From assembly GCA_017517665.1 (NCBI GenBank), contig JAFWYP010000021.1, forward strand, positions 35,988-99,987: a DNA stretch of 64,000 nucleotides, in the 5' to 3' direction. Positions 1 through 9,389 of this stretch are shown here, in pieces. Made by a program: the position numbers and the translations under genes. The notes under the pieces were generated by a model that had not been told where the DNA came from, searched no databases, and saw only the letters and a list, made by a program, of their open reading frames with translations. Origin of the DNA: Clostridia bacterium. GTDB lineage: Bacteria; Bacillota; Clostridia; Oscillospirales; Acutalibacteraceae. Positions within the stretch are counted from its first letter, which is position 1, and every line of letters starts with the position of its first letter.

Positions 1-663
1 AAGTGCCTGTGCAGGGAAATATGTTAATGCAACCAGCTTATCGTTGCATTTGAGTTTGGGTTTTCCGTAAAGCGAAACGGCAAGAAAAGTGTCGGAAAGG
101 AGAAATAATCCGCCCGCCGCAACAAGGCATAAGCCGAATTCCTTTTCTCCGTTTATTATCGAAACCGTACCTCTCGAAACAGCGAAAATAAACGAAAACA
201 TCAGAAGAAACGAATAAAGAATCATTATCCTTCTGCCTTTCGGAAATCTGATTTTATCAATAACCACCTCAAGCACCGCTGCAACACAGAGAGCGAGAAA
301 ACCTAGAATAATTTGCTTCCTGTATAACCAAAGCGACGGCTGACAGCGAACAATGAAAGTGTAAAGATAAATAATATGACCTATCGAAAAGAAAAGAACG
401 CCCGTCATAAAATATTTACTGTTTTTGTAATCGAGCCAGAAATCTCCGAGCAATCCGAAAAACAGCGCAGCAACCATGAGAAGCGAATATTCAGAAAACC
501 GGCTGATAATTGCTGCTGATATGCCCGTCAGAAAAAACAGCGATGAGCAGAGCATTTTTGAGTGAAGCGGTTTTTTCATAAAAAACGGAACAAACTGCGA
601 AAGTACGGTTGTTACTGCAGTTAAAATACAAAAGATAATCGGGATAATATTACAGTTTGACAC
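1..663 (-). CDS. YhhN/TMEM86-family membrane protein (lysoplasmalogenase-like), 3' end cut by window
   Basis: An open frame of 221 codons runs off the left edge, so the C-terminus is missing. I place the start at a GTG (663) preceded by AAGGAAG six bases upstream. The protein is almost entirely hydrophobic, with about six membrane spans in the visible part. Segments such as FGLLGDFWLDY, FSIGHIIYLYTF and LLSDTFLAVSLYG followed by LTYFPAQAL match the conserved pattern of the YhhN family (GD, GH.IY, SD..LA, Y..AQ). Characterised members hydrolyse the vinyl-ether bond of lysoplasmalogens; whether this one does is inference, though plasmalogens are common in anaerobic Clostridia. It starts 21 bases after rnhA and is probably cotranscribed with it. 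Confidence 0.8.
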   Translation of the reverse strand, partial: MSNCNIIPIIFCILTAVTTVLSQFVPFFMKKPLHSKMLCSSLFFLTGISAAIISRFSEYSLLMVAALFFGLLGDFWLDYKNSKYFMTGVLFFSIGHIIYLYTFIVRCQPSLWLYRKQIILGFLALCVAAVLEVVIDKIRFPKGRRIMILYSFLLMFSFIFAVSRGTVSIINGEKEFGLCLVAAGGLFLLSDTFLAVSLYGKPKLKCNDKLVALTYFPAQAL

Positions 664-684
664 GGAAATCTTCCTTTCTTTGCA

Positions 685-1131
685 TTATGAAAATTTTGCC
701 GCCTGAGTTGTTGCAAGAATATCGCATCTCTCATTTTCGGGATGCCCTGCATGACCTTTGACCCAGATGATTTTGTATTCATGTTTATTGATTTCGGATA
801 TGAGAGTTTTCCAGAGCTCGGGATTGAGAACAGGCTTTCCGTCGGATTTCTTCCAGCCTTTTTTCATCCAGTTCCAAATCCAGCCCTGCAAAAACGCATC
901 TGCAACATACTTTGAATCCGTATAAATCGTGACTTCACATTTCTGGTTAAGCTTTTTGAGAGCTTCTATAACTGCGGTAAGCTCCATGCGGTTGTTTGTT
1001 GTTGATGCTTCGCCGCCGCTGAGTTCAAGCTCATGACCGCCGTAGCGCAGAATTGCGCCCCATCCTCCGGGCCCGGGATTACCCGAACAAGCTCCGTCGG
1101 TATAAATATCAACCTTTTTGAGTTCTGACAT
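685..1131 (-). CDS. rnhA: Ribonuclease HI
   Basis: Cytoplasmic endonuclease that cuts the RNA strand of RNA:DNA hybrids. At 148 residues it has the usual type 1 length. All catalytic residues are visible: D12 in [15 protein letters not shown]50 in NNRMELTA, D72 in YTDSKYV, H127 in KGHAGH and D137 in NERCDILA, equivalent to the E. coli D10/E48/D70/H124/D134 set. The basic protrusion ([12 protein letters not shown]) used for hybrid binding is present. The ATG at 1131 follows GGAG. A good promoter lies upstream (1170-1198), and the YhhN-like gene follows 21 bases downstream. Confidence 0.97.
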   Translation of the reverse strand: MSELKKVDIYTDGACSGNPGPGGWGAILRYGGHELELSGGEASTTNNRMELTAVIEALKKLNQKCEVTIYTDSKYVADAFLQGWIWNWMKKGWKKSDGKPVLNPELWKTLISEINKHEYKIIWVKGHAGHPENERCDILATTQAAKFS

Positions 1132-1169
1132 ACTTAATAATTCTCCGTCCGGTAATTTTAATGATAAAT

Positions 1170-1198
1170 ATTATAACATCAGTTTTTTTGTTTAACAA
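1170..1198 (-). promoter_or_regulatory. Sigma-A promoter of rnhA
   Basis: On the minus strand TTGTTA (1198-1193) and TATAAT (1175-1170) are separated by exactly 17 bases, about 40 bases upstream of the rnhA ATG. The spacer contains a seven-A run. Confidence 0.65.
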
Positions 1199-1267
1199 TA
1201 GAAAAATCGGTTATTCGTAAAATTTTTGCCAATAATAATGCATGAGTATTTTACAGGAGTTGGTTTG

Positions 1268-3571
1268 ATGAAAGCAGTAATAATGGCTGGAGGAGAGGGA
1301 AGCAGATTAAGACCCATAACCTGCACCGCGCCAAAGCCTATGGCAAAAATCCTCGGAAAGCCGATAATTGAGTATGTTTTTGATACTCTTATTGCAGGAG
1401 GCGTTACTCATGCCGCTGTAACTCTCGGCTATCTTCCGCATATAATCGAAAACAACTATGAACAAGGCTATAAAAATCTTAAACTGGATTTTATCAGAGA
1501 GGATGAACCTCTCGGAACTGCGGGAAGCGTGAAAAATGCAGCGGCGGATTTCAATGAACCGTTTGTTGTTATCAGCGCCGATGCCATGTGCGATTTTGAT
1601 ATCGGAAAAATAATGCTTTATCATAAAGCGAGCGGTGCGGCTGTGACAATAGTTGCGACCGATGTTGATGACCCGCGCGAATTTGGTGTTGTGAAAGTTG
1701 GAGAGGAAAACAGAGTGCAAGGCTTTCTTGAAAAACCTTCGTGGAGTCAGGCGGTAAGCAGTCTTGCAAATACGGGAGTTTACATCATAAATCCCGAATG
1801 TCTGAAACTCATTCCGAACGGCAAAAAATATGATTTTGCATCGGATTTATTTCCGCTTATGCTTGAAAGGGATATGCCTGTTTACTGTTATCATACTGAC
1901 GGGTATTGGTGTGATGTGGGTAACGCGGGGACATATCTTAAATGCCAGAACGATGCTTTTGACGGAAAATTTAATCCGCCCGTCGGCTGCTGTGCAAGCG
2001 GTATTTACGTTAAGGATAAGCTTCCTGTGGGTGATTATTCAATAAATCCACCCGTATATATCGGTTCGGATGTTGAGATATGTGACGGTGCGGTGATCGG
2101 TCCTTATGCGGTTGTTGATGATAATTGTTACATCGGTGAAAATGCGAGGGTCAGAAGAAGCACCGTGCTTGAAAACTGCTCTCTTGCCTCAGAAGCTTCG
2201 GTAACGGGTGCGGTTGTTTGCTCGGGTGCGGCGCTGAAAAAGGGTGCGGCAATGTTTGAAGGAAGCATCGCAGGGTCGGGATGTGTCATCGGAGAAAGTG
2301 CAAGCATCAGACCGAATGTGTTTGTCTGGCCGGGCAAAATCATCGGTTCGGGTGCGACTGTTTCCGATAACGTGAAATACGGAAGCGTAAAAACCGAATT
2401 TTTAGGAGAAAACGGTGTTGATGAAGATTGCGGTGCCATGCTGAATGCAGAAACTTGCGTAAAACTCGGATATGCGGTTTCGGCTTCAAAAAACGGCAAA
2501 AAAATTGGTGTCGGTCATGACGGAACAAAAAAAGCAGCTGTTATGCAGCTTGCACTTTCGGCAGGTCTTGCAGACGGCGGAAGCACCGTATGGGATTTCA
2601 GTGAATGCTTTGAGGCCCAGCTGAATTTTCTTGTTAATTTTTGCGGACTTGATTCGGGAATGTTTGTTTCGCAGACGGAAAACAGTCGGATTTCTCTTTG
2701 CGGAGAATACGGTCTGCCGCCTTGCAGAGCTTTTGAAAGAGAAATTGAAAGCGGTATGAGCAGATGCGAATTCCGTCAGACAGATGAAAAATCAGTTAAG
2801 GAAATATCCGATATGTCGGGAATAAAACTGCTTTATACTCAGGAACTCATGAAGCAATTCACGGGCACTTTCAATGGATTTACGGCATCCGTAAGCTGTG
2901 AAAACGGTAAAATATCGGATTTGCTCAGCGGCTGTTTTTCTAAATTCGGAATAAAGGAAAAATCTGCTCCGATATTCAGAATAAACTGTTCGGGCACTCA
3001 TGTTACGGCTGAAACCGACAGCAATAAATATGAGTTTGATAAGCTTCTTGCAATCTGCTGTTATGATGAAATGAGAAAAGGCAGAGATGTTGCCGTGTCG
3101 TACAGCTCACCTGATTATCTTGATATTATTGCGGAAAATTGTGGCAAAAAGGTTATGCGTTATCTCACAACTCCTGCCGATAATTCGGATGCCGCGGCAA
3201 GAAAGCTTGCCTCAAAGCAGCTTTTTCCGAGAGATGCGCTTTTTATGTGCGCAAGGATAATTTCAATTATGAATGAGAGATGCATGACGCTTGATTCCCT
3301 TGCTTCAGAACTGCCTCAAAAATTTATAGAGAGAAAGGTTTTCTCCGTGAATTTCCCGGCATCAAAGCTTTCCGCAGTAATGGAAAGCAATGATAACGAA
3401 ACCAAACATTTAAGCGAAGGAATAAAGCTTGTGCGTGAAGAAGGCAGTCTGCTTGTTATTCCCGAAAGAGGGGGCGGAAGAATAAAAGTTTTTGCCGAGG
3501 CAGATACGATGGAGGCAGCCCGTGAATTGTGTGCCGATATTGAAGAAATCATAAAATCTGTTTCGGATTAA
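1268..3571 (+). CDS. Sugar-1-phosphate nucleotidyltransferase fused to hexapeptide repeats and a degenerate phosphomannomutase-like domain
   Basis: The start chosen is the ATG at 1268, nine bases after CAGGAG, because it begins the family N-terminus MKAVIMAGGEGSRLRP. An in-frame start 42 bases upstream has no ribosome site. Residues 1 to about 225 form a nucleotidyltransferase (GGEGSRLRP at 8-16, ADAMCDFD metal motif, FLEKP, GYWCDVG). Residues about 250-370 carry left-handed beta-helix hexapeptides (e.g. IGPYAVVDDNCYIGENARV). The rest, to residue 767, has the layout of a phosphomannomutase but not its active site: the TASHNP phosphoserine loop reads FVSQTEN and the DGDGDR metal loop reads ETDSNKYEF. 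Such three-part proteins are known in Firmicutes and cyanobacteria; substrate (mannose- or glucose-1-phosphate) is uncertain. The mutase half is probably regulatory or binding only (inference). Confidence 0.85.
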   Translation: MKAVIMAGGEGSRLRPITCTAPKPMAKILGKPIIEYVFDTLIAGGVTHAAVTLGYLPHIIENNYEQGYKNLKLDFIREDEPLGTAGSVKNAAADFNEPFVVISADAMCDFDIGKIMLYHKASGAAVTIVATDVDDPREFGVVKVGEENRVQGFLEKPSWSQAVSSLANTGVYIINPECLKLIPNGKKYDFASDLFPLMLERDMPVYCYHTDGYWCDVGNAGTYLKCQNDAFDGKFNPPVGCCASGIYVKDKLPVGDYSINPPVYIGSDVEICDGAVIGPYAVVDDNCYIGENARVRRSTVLENCSLASEASVTGAVVCSGAALKKGAAMFEGSIAGSGCVIGESASIRPNVFVWPGKIIGSGATVSDNVKYGSVKTEFLGENGVDEDCGAMLNAETCVKLGYAVSASKNGKKIGVGHDGTKKAAVMQLALSAGLADGGSTVWDFSECFEAQLNFLVNFCGLDSGMFVSQTENSRISLCGEYGLPPCRAFEREIESGMSRCEFRQTDEKSVKEISDMSGIKLLYTQELMKQFTGTFNGFTASVSCENGKISDLLSGCFSKFGIKEKSAPIFRINCSGTHVTAETDSNKYEFDKLLAICCYDEMRKGRDVAVSYSSPDYLDIIAENCGKKVMRYLTTPADNSDAAARKLASKQLFPRDALFMCARIISIMNERCMTLDSLASELPQKFIERKVFSVNFPASKLSAVMESNDNETKHLSEGIKLVREEGSLLVIPERGGGRIKVFAEADTMEAARELCADIEEIIKSVSD

Positions 3572-3605
3572 TACACTTATTTATATATATTAATATTTTA
3601 TTTAC

Positions 3606-3634
3606 TTGACATTATTAGTATAAAAAGATATTAT
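3606..3634 (+). promoter_or_regulatory. Sigma-A promoter of the rnjA-gdpP-rplI-dnaB block
   Basis: TTGACA (3606-3611) and TATTAT (3629-3634) are 17 bases apart, 90 bases before the rnjA start. The 150-base gap holding it (3572-3723) shows no terminator for the upstream gene that I can recognise. Confidence 0.75.
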
Positions 3635-3723
3635 ATATTCTGGGGTATGAGCAGTTACCCCTGATTACATATAAATTGATGAAATTGTACATATTGAAAT
3701 AAAAATTCAGAACAGGAGATTAT

Positions 3724-5550
3724 ATGCAAAAAAAGAACAATGCTGTGAACAAAGATAATAATCAGAAATCACAGAAAAACAAATCCAATCAGAAATGGCA
3801 GAAAAACCGTTCAAATCAGTTTAAGCAGACAAAGAAGAATACCGCCTCAAAATCCAGAAACGGTTCTGCGAAAAAATACAGAAAAGTAAACGAGCTGCCC
3901 ATAAAGATTTCCTTCCTCGGAGGTCTAAATGAAGTCGGAAAGAACATGACTCTTTATGAATACAAAGAAGATATGTTTCTCGTTGACTGCGGTCTTGCAT
4001 TTCCTGACCCTGAAATGCTCGGTGTTGACCTTGTAATACCAGATTTCAGCTATGTTGAAAGAAATGCCGATAAAATCAAGGGCATAGTTATTACTCACGG
4101 CCACGAGGACCATATAGGCGGTCTTGCTTATCTTCTCAAAACGGTGAACATTCCCGTTTACGGAACGAAGCTTACCATCGGTCTCATTCAGGGCAAGCTC
4201 AAGGAACACGGCATTCTCTCAAGTGCAAAGCTTCATGAAATTGCACCCGGAGATGTTGTTGAACTCGGTGAATTCACCGTTGAGGCAATCCATGTAAACC
4301 ACTCGATTCCCGATGCAATCGCTCTTGCAATCAAATGTGAATGCGGAACTGTTGTCCAGACGGGTGACTTCAAGATTGACAGCACTCCCATTGACGGCGG
4401 AATGATTGACCTTTCACGTTTTGCGCAGCTCGGTGAAGAAGGTGTTCTCGCTCTTCTTTCCGACTCAACAAACGCCGAAAGACCCGGATATACAGAAAGC
4501 GAGCGTAAGGTGGGCGAATCCTTTGATGTTCTTTTCAGAAGAGCAGGCAAAAGCAGAATCATTGTTGCAACCTTCGCTTCAAATATCCACAGAGTTCAGC
4601 AGATTATCAATGTTGCAAGTGCTCTCGGCAGAAAGGTTGCCATAATAGGCAGAAGCCTTGAAAATGTTGTTAATATCAGTGCACAGCTCGGGTATCTCAA
4701 TATTCCTGACAATGTGCTTATAAATGCCGATTTGATTAATAAATATCCTGCTGACAGTCTTGTAATTATTACAACGGGCAGTCAGGGCGAGCCGATGTCG
4801 GCACTTTCGAGAATGGCTTTTTCAGATCACAGAAAGGTTGAAATCTGCCCCAACGATTATGTTATTATTTCCGCAACTCCGATTCCGGGCAACGAGAAAA
4901 TGGTGGGCAAGGTTGTTAATGAACTTCTGAAGCTCGGAGCTCATGTTATCTATGAAAAGATGTACGATGTTCATGTTTCGGGTCACGCTTGTCAGGAAGA
5001 ACTCAAGCTTATAATGGGTCTTGTAAAACCCAGATATTTTATTCCCGTTCACGGCGAACAGAAGCATCTTCGCAAGCATGCGCTTCTTGCCGAGGGAATG
5101 GGAATAGAAACAGAAAATATTTTCATTGCGGATAACGGCTATGTTGCCGAAATAACAAGCAAATCAATCAAAAGCGGTGCGCCTGTGCCTGCAGGTAAGG
5201 TCTTTGTTGACGGTTCGGGTGTCGGAGATGTCGGAAGCGTTGTTCTCCGTGACAGAAAGCATCTCGGTCAGGACGGCATTATTGTTGTTACTGCTTCGAT
5301 TGACTATGAAACTGGTCAGCTCATTGCAGGTCCGGAGGTTGTTTCAAGAGGCTTTGTTTATGTCAAAGAAGCCGAGGAGCTTATTGAGCAGGCAAGAAAG
5401 GTTGCCGAGAAATGTCTTGAAAACTGCTATTATAACAACATCAGCGATATCGGTGCTATAAAAGGCAAGCTCAGAGATGCCGTTTCGCATTTCGTATATG
5501 ATAAAACAAAGAGAAGTCCCATGATTCTTCCGATTCTTATGGAGGTTTAA
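3724..5550 (+). CDS. rnjA: Ribonuclease J (metallo-beta-lactamase/beta-CASP exo/endoribonuclease)
   Basis: Central mRNA-decay and RNA-maturation enzyme of Firmicutes, with 5'-3' exonuclease and endonuclease activity. The metal-binding motif HGHEDH sits at residues 125-130, followed by the beta-lactamase strands (NHSIPDA, TGDFKID, SDSTNAE) and the beta-CASP domain (TFASNIHR, TTGSQGEPMSAL, HVSGHA, PVHGEQKHLRKH). The C-terminal domain typical of RNase J is present. The ATG at 3724 follows ACAGGAGATTAT. Unusual is the first stretch of about 55 residues, rich in Lys, Asn and Gln and without predicted structure; the catalytic core starts near residue 60. A stop abuts the gdpP start, and the GGAGG for gdpP lies inside this gene's last codons. 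Confidence 0.95.
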   Translation: MQKKNNAVNKDNNQKSQKNKSNQKWQKNRSNQFKQTKKNTASKSRNGSAKKYRKVNELPIKISFLGGLNEVGKNMTLYEYKEDMFLVDCGLAFPDPEMLGVDLVIPDFSYVERNADKIKGIVITHGHEDHIGGLAYLLKTVNIPVYGTKLTIGLIQGKLKEHGILSSAKLHEIAPGDVVELGEFTVEAIHVNHSIPDAIALAIKCECGTVVQTGDFKIDSTPIDGGMIDLSRFAQLGEEGVLALLSDSTNAERPGYTESERKVGESFDVLFRRAGKSRIIVATFASNIHRVQQIINVASALGRKVAIIGRSLENVVNISAQLGYLNIPDNVLINADLINKYPADSLVIITTGSQGEPMSALSRMAFSDHRKVEICPNDYVIISATPIPGNEKMVGKVVNELLKLGAHVIYEKMYDVHVSGHACQEELKLIMGLVKPRYFIPVHGEQKHLRKHALLAEGMGIETENIFIADNGYVAEITSKSIKSGAPVPAGKVFVDGSGVGDVGSVVLRDRKHLGQDGIIVVTASIDYETGQLIAGPEVVSRGFVYVKEAEELIEQARKVAEKCLENCYYNNISDIGAIKGKLRDAVSHFVYDKTKRSPMILPILMEV

Positions 5551-7518
5551 ATGAAATTCAAGGGTTTTTGGTATGACGGTTTGTTGATTAGTCTTGCGGC
5601 CGCGGTTTCTGCGGTGTTTATCGTTATGGCCGTTTTTGTTGAACCGAGGCTTGCAATTGCAGAGGGTATTGCATTTTTGATTGTTTGCGTTATAGCGGTT
5701 TACAGAGCTTTGTCTGCCAAAAAGAGATATAAGCGTTTTATAGCAAAAACATCAAGAAAACTGGATTTTACCGATAATAAAGTGTTGTCAAACTATCCGT
5801 TTCCCGTTGCTGTATGTGACGAGAACGGTTACATAACGTGGTACAGCGACCGTTTTCTGAATGAAATTTCGCTCGGTGAAATCACTGCAACCGAAAAAGT
5901 GAGCAAATATCTCGGAGGCAGAAAGCCCGATAGTATAGGTGATGATGAAGAAATCAGAGTTTCCGTAAACGGTAAACATTATATCGTTTACACAGTCAGA
6001 TATATTTCGGGCGGCAAAAAATACTGCGGATTTTATTATCTCGACAATACCGCACTCAGACAAACGGAAATAGAATACTATGACTCAAGACCATACGCGG
6101 TTCTGATTGAACTTGATAATCTCGACGATTCACGTTCCGATTTCAGAGACAGCGAAAGAACCGAGATTAAAAGCCAGATTGAAGCTTCTCTTGATAACTG
6201 GAGTGAATCGTTTGACAGCGTGCTGAAAAAAATCAGTGATGACAGATATCTTGTTGTTACCGAAAAGAAAAATTTCACCCGCATGGTTGAGGACAGATTT
6301 TCCGTTCTTGAAACAGTCCGTAATTTTGAATTCAAGGGAAAAAAATCGGGTGCAACTCTTTCGGTTGGTGTTTCGTCCGGCGACACAATCAAAAAGTGTG
6401 AAAAGGGTGCAAGAAAGTCTCTTGAAATGGCACTCGGCAGAGGCGGCAATCAGGTTGCAATCAAAACAAAGGACGGCTATGATTATATCGGCGGTGTTTC
6501 CAAGAGTGCGGAAAAGCGTACGAAAGTTAAAAGCCGTGTTGTCGGCTCGGCACTTTCCGAGCTTATCAAATCGAGCAGCAATGTTATTATAATGGGTCAT
6601 TCCTATACAGACCTTGACGCAATAGGTGCGGCGGCAGGCATGGCTTGTGCCGTTCAGAGCTTCGGAACTCCCGTTTATATTGCAACCGATAAAAAGAAAT
6701 CTCTCGCATCAAGGCTTATCGAAAAGCTTGAAAACGAGGGCATGGGTGATGTGATAACCACTCAGGAAAACGCTCTTGAAATGCTCGATAAAAAGAGCCT
6801 TCTTATTGTTGTTGATACTCATATAGAAAGCTTTGTTGAGTTTCCGAAGCTTTACGAAAAGGCGGAAACAAGAGTTATAATAGACCATCACAGAAGAGCG
6901 GTTACGGATATTGAAAGTGCGGTTATATTCCATCACGACCCCGGTGCTTCATCCGCGTGCGAAATGGTTACGGAGCTTCTTCCGTATATAAATTCTGAAA
7001 TCAATATCACGAAAACGGTTGCGGAAGCTCTTCTTGCAGGCATTATGCTTGATACCAAGGATTTTGTTATCGGAACGGGTGTCAGGACTTTTGAAGCGGC
7101 GGCATTCCTTAAGGACAAAAACGCTGATACCGTAAGCGTTAAAAAGCTTTTTGCAAATTCGCTTGAAATCAATAAGCTTCGCACAAAGGTTATTTCCGAA
7201 GCGGAAAGCTATATGCGCTGTGCAATATCCGTTGCGGATTTTTCTTCTCCCGATATAAGAATAATCTGCGCTCAGGCGGCAGATGAGCTTCTTAAGGTCA
7301 ACGACATAAAAGCTTCATTTGTTATGTTTGAAAGCAATGATATGGTTTGTATTTCTGCAAGAAGCTTCGGAGAAATCAATGTTCAGATTATTATGGAATC
7401 TCTCGGCGGCGGCGGTCATCAGACCATGGCTGCTTGTCAGCTTAAGGGCTGTAAAATAATTACGGCAAGAGAAAAGCTCGAAAGAGCAATAAAAGAATTT
7501 TTTGAAATAAATTCATAG
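5551..7518 (+). CDS. gdpP: Cyclic-di-AMP phosphodiesterase GdpP (membrane-bound PAS/GGDEF-like/DHH-DHHA1)
   Basis: Degrades the second messenger c-di-AMP, so it controls potassium/osmotic balance and wall stress. Two membrane helices at about residues 10-30 and 35-52, a PAS-like domain (about 75-165), a degenerate GGDEF domain (about 175-310, no GGDEF signature) and a catalytic DHH-DHHA1 module follow in order. Catalytic motifs visible: GHSYTDLDAIG near 349-359, VDTH at 421-424, IDHH at 444-447 and GGGGHQTMAA near the C-terminus. The length of 655 residues is normal for GdpP/YybT. The ATG directly follows the rnjA stop, so the two genes are almost certainly cotranscribed, an arrangement found in many Firmicutes near rplI and dnaB. 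Confidence 0.95.
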   Translation: MKFKGFWYDGLLISLAAAVSAVFIVMAVFVEPRLAIAEGIAFLIVCVIAVYRALSAKKRYKRFIAKTSRKLDFTDNKVLSNYPFPVAVCDENGYITWYSDRFLNEISLGEITATEKVSKYLGGRKPDSIGDDEEIRVSVNGKHYIVYTVRYISGGKKYCGFYYLDNTALRQTEIEYYDSRPYAVLIELDNLDDSRSDFRDSERTEIKSQIEASLDNWSESFDSVLKKISDDRYLVVTEKKNFTRMVEDRFSVLETVRNFEFKGKKSGATLSVGVSSGDTIKKCEKGARKSLEMALGRGGNQVAIKTKDGYDYIGGVSKSAEKRTKVKSRVVGSALSELIKSSSNVIIMGHSYTDLDAIGAAAGMACAVQSFGTPVYIATDKKKSLASRLIEKLENEGMGDVITTQENALEMLDKKSLLIVVDTHIESFVEFPKLYEKAETRVIIDHHRRAVTDIESAVIFHHDPGASSACEMVTELLPYINSEINITKTVAEALLAGIMLDTKDFVIGTGVRTFEAAAFLKDKNADTVSVKKLFANSLEINKLRTKVISEAESYMRCAISVADFSSPDIRIICAQAADELLKVNDIKASFVMFESNDMVCISARSFGEINVQIIMESLGGGGHQTMAACQLKGCKIITAREKLERAIKEFFEINS

Positions 7519-7561
7519 TGAAAATTGTGTTAAAACAAACTCTAAGTAAGGAGATAAGAAT

Positions 7562-8002
7562 ATGAAAGTTGTATTATTACAGGATGTAAAAGGACTCGGT
7601 AAGAAAGGTGAACTTGTCAATACTTCAGACGGTTATGCAAGAAACTTTCTTTTCCCCAGAAAGCTTGCTATGGAAGCAAATTCTCAGGCTATGAGCGAGC
7701 TCAAAAACAGAGAGGCTTCCGAAAAGCACCGCATTGAAACCGAAATTGCCGCAGCAAAGGCAAGTGCTGCAAAAATTGAAGGCAAAACCGTTAAGTTTTC
7801 AGCAAAAGCAGGCACAAACGGCAAGCTTTTCGGCTCGGTAACGTCAAAGGATGTTGCAGAAGCAATTTCCAAGGAATTCGGACTCAAACTTGATAAGCGT
7901 AAGGTTGTTGTTGACGATATAAAAACCTTCGGCACATATCCCGTTGAGGTTAAGCTTTATAACGGAATTTCCGCATCAATGTTTGTAATGGTAGGCGAAT
8001 AA
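7562..8002 (+). CDS. rplI: 50S ribosomal protein L9
   Basis: Component of the large ribosomal subunit that binds 23S rRNA. The N-terminal RNA-binding signature is clear ([16 protein letters not shown]-like start, [13 protein letters not shown] at about 24-36). It is followed by the long connecting helix rich in Lys/Glu/Ala and the C-terminal domain ([16 protein letters not shown]). The 146-residue length is normal. The start has AAGGAG seven bases upstream. One base separates the stop from dnaB. Confidence 0.97.
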   Translation: MKVVLLQDVKGLGKKGELVNTSDGYARNFLFPRKLAMEANSQAMSELKNREASEKHRIETEIAAAKASAAKIEGKTVKFSAKAGTNGKLFGSVTSKDVAEAISKEFGLKLDKRKVVVDDIKTFGTYPVEVKLYNGISASMFVMVGE

Positions 8003-8003
8003 A

Positions 8004-9389
8004 ATGGCAGATAACAGTTTGCTTTCTTTTGACAATATACAGATGCCCTACAGCCTCGAAGCGGAGCAGGCTGTACTCGGCAGTATACTTGTAGACCCTT
8101 CCTGCCTTTCGCAGGCGGCGGTTTACATAACTCCCGAAGCATTCTATCTTCCTCAGCACGCATCCATTTTTGAAGCGATGATAAGTATTGATGCAACGGG
8201 TCAGAAGATTGACCCTCTTGTGATTCTCAACCTTCTCATTCAGCAGGGTGTTTATGACAGCGCTTCAGGAAAAAACTATCTTTTCCAGCTTAAAGACAGC
8301 GTGCCTTCAACGCAGAATGTTGAAATGTATGCAAAGATAGTGCGCGAGAAGTTCTATATAAGAACGCTTATCAATATTTCTGTTGAAACGGTTGAAAGTG
8401 CCGTTGCTCAGGAAGAAACAGCGGATGCACTTCTCGATAATGCAGAGCAGAAGATATACAATATCCGTCAGGGTAAAACAACAAACGCTCCTTCAAAACT
8501 TAAGGATATTATCGTTAACAATGTTTACGATACACTTAAGAAAATCACTGGTGAGGATAAAGAGCTTTATAAAGGCTATACAACGGGTTATTCCGATCTT
8601 GATAAGGTGCTTACGGGTCTTAACCGTTCTGACCTTATTCTTATCGGTGCCCGCCCTGCAATGGGTAAAACGAGCTTTGCGCTCAACCTTGCGCGAAACG
8701 TTGCCGCAATGGGCAAGAGAAAGGTTCTTTTCTTCTCTCTTGAAATGACCAAAGAACAGCTTGCAATGAGAGTTCTCGGTACTGAAGCACGCGTTTCAAG
8801 CATGAAAATGAGAAACGGAAATATTTCTCAGGATGAATGGATAAGGCTCGGTATGGCAACGAGTGCGCTTAATGACTGTGAGCTCTATTTTGACGATACT
8901 TCAAGCATCACCGTTCCCGAAATGAAGGCAAAGGTCAGAAGACTCGGAGGCGTTGAGTGTGTTATTATTGACTATCTCGGTCTTATCAAGGGCAGCACGA
9001 GAACGGAAAACCGTGTTCAGGAAGTCAGTGAAATAACACGAAACCTCAAAATGATGGCGAAGGACCTCAATATCCCCGTTGTCTGCTGTGCACAGCTTTC
9101 CAGAGGTACTGAGGGCAGAGGGAAATCGCACAGACCTCAGCTTTCTGACCTTCGTGAATCGGGTTCAATTGAGCAGGATGCCGATATTGTTATGATGCTT
9201 TACAGACCCGATTACTATAAAGGCGAAAAAGACGACGATGAGCAGGGTGCAGCCGAGCAGCAGGAAAATGCAAATGTAGCCGAGGTTATTGTTGTTAAAA
9301 ACAGACACGGCGAAACAGGAACGGTCAATTTTGTGTTTGACGGTGAACATACTCTGTTCCTCCAGTTGGAGAAAATTCACGATGAATAA
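8004..9389 (+). CDS. dnaB: Replicative DNA helicase DnaB
   Basis: Hexameric 5'-3' helicase of the replication fork. The N-terminal helical domain (PYSLEAEQAVLGSIL at about 15-29) is followed by a linker and the RecA-like motor. Walker A reads GARPAMGKTS at residues 215-224, the Walker B region reads CVIIDYLGL, and QLSRGTE and SDLRESGSIEQDAD correspond to motifs H3/H4. The Arg-finger region is KNRHGETG. The 461-residue length is normal; no intein is present. Its start follows the rplI stop by one base, and its last eight bases overlap tilS. Confidence 0.97.
   Translation: MADNSLLSFDNIQMPYSLEAEQAVLGSILVDPSCLSQAAVYITPEAFYLPQHASIFEAMISIDATGQKIDPLVILNLLIQQGVYDSASGKNYLFQLKDSVPSTQNVEMYAKIVREKFYIRTLINISVETVESAVAQEETADALLDNAEQKIYNIRQGKTTNAPSKLKDIIVNNVYDTLKKITGEDKELYKGYTTGYSDLDKVLTGLNRSDLILIGARPAMGKTSFALNLARNVAAMGKRKVLFFSLEMTKEQLAMRVLGTEARVSSMKMRNGNISQDEWIRLGMATSALNDCELYFDDTSSITVPEMKAKVRRLGGVECVIIDYLGLIKGSTRTENRVQEVSEITRNLKMMAKDLNIPVVCCAQLSRGTEGRGKSHRPQLSDLRESGSIEQDADIVMMLYRPDYYKGEKDDDEQGAAEQQENANVAEVIVVKNRHGETGTVNFVFDGEHTLFLQLEKIHDE

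Noticed and set aside
8004-9389. Possible intein in dnaB
   Set aside because: Length is 461 residues and all motor motifs are uninterrupted.
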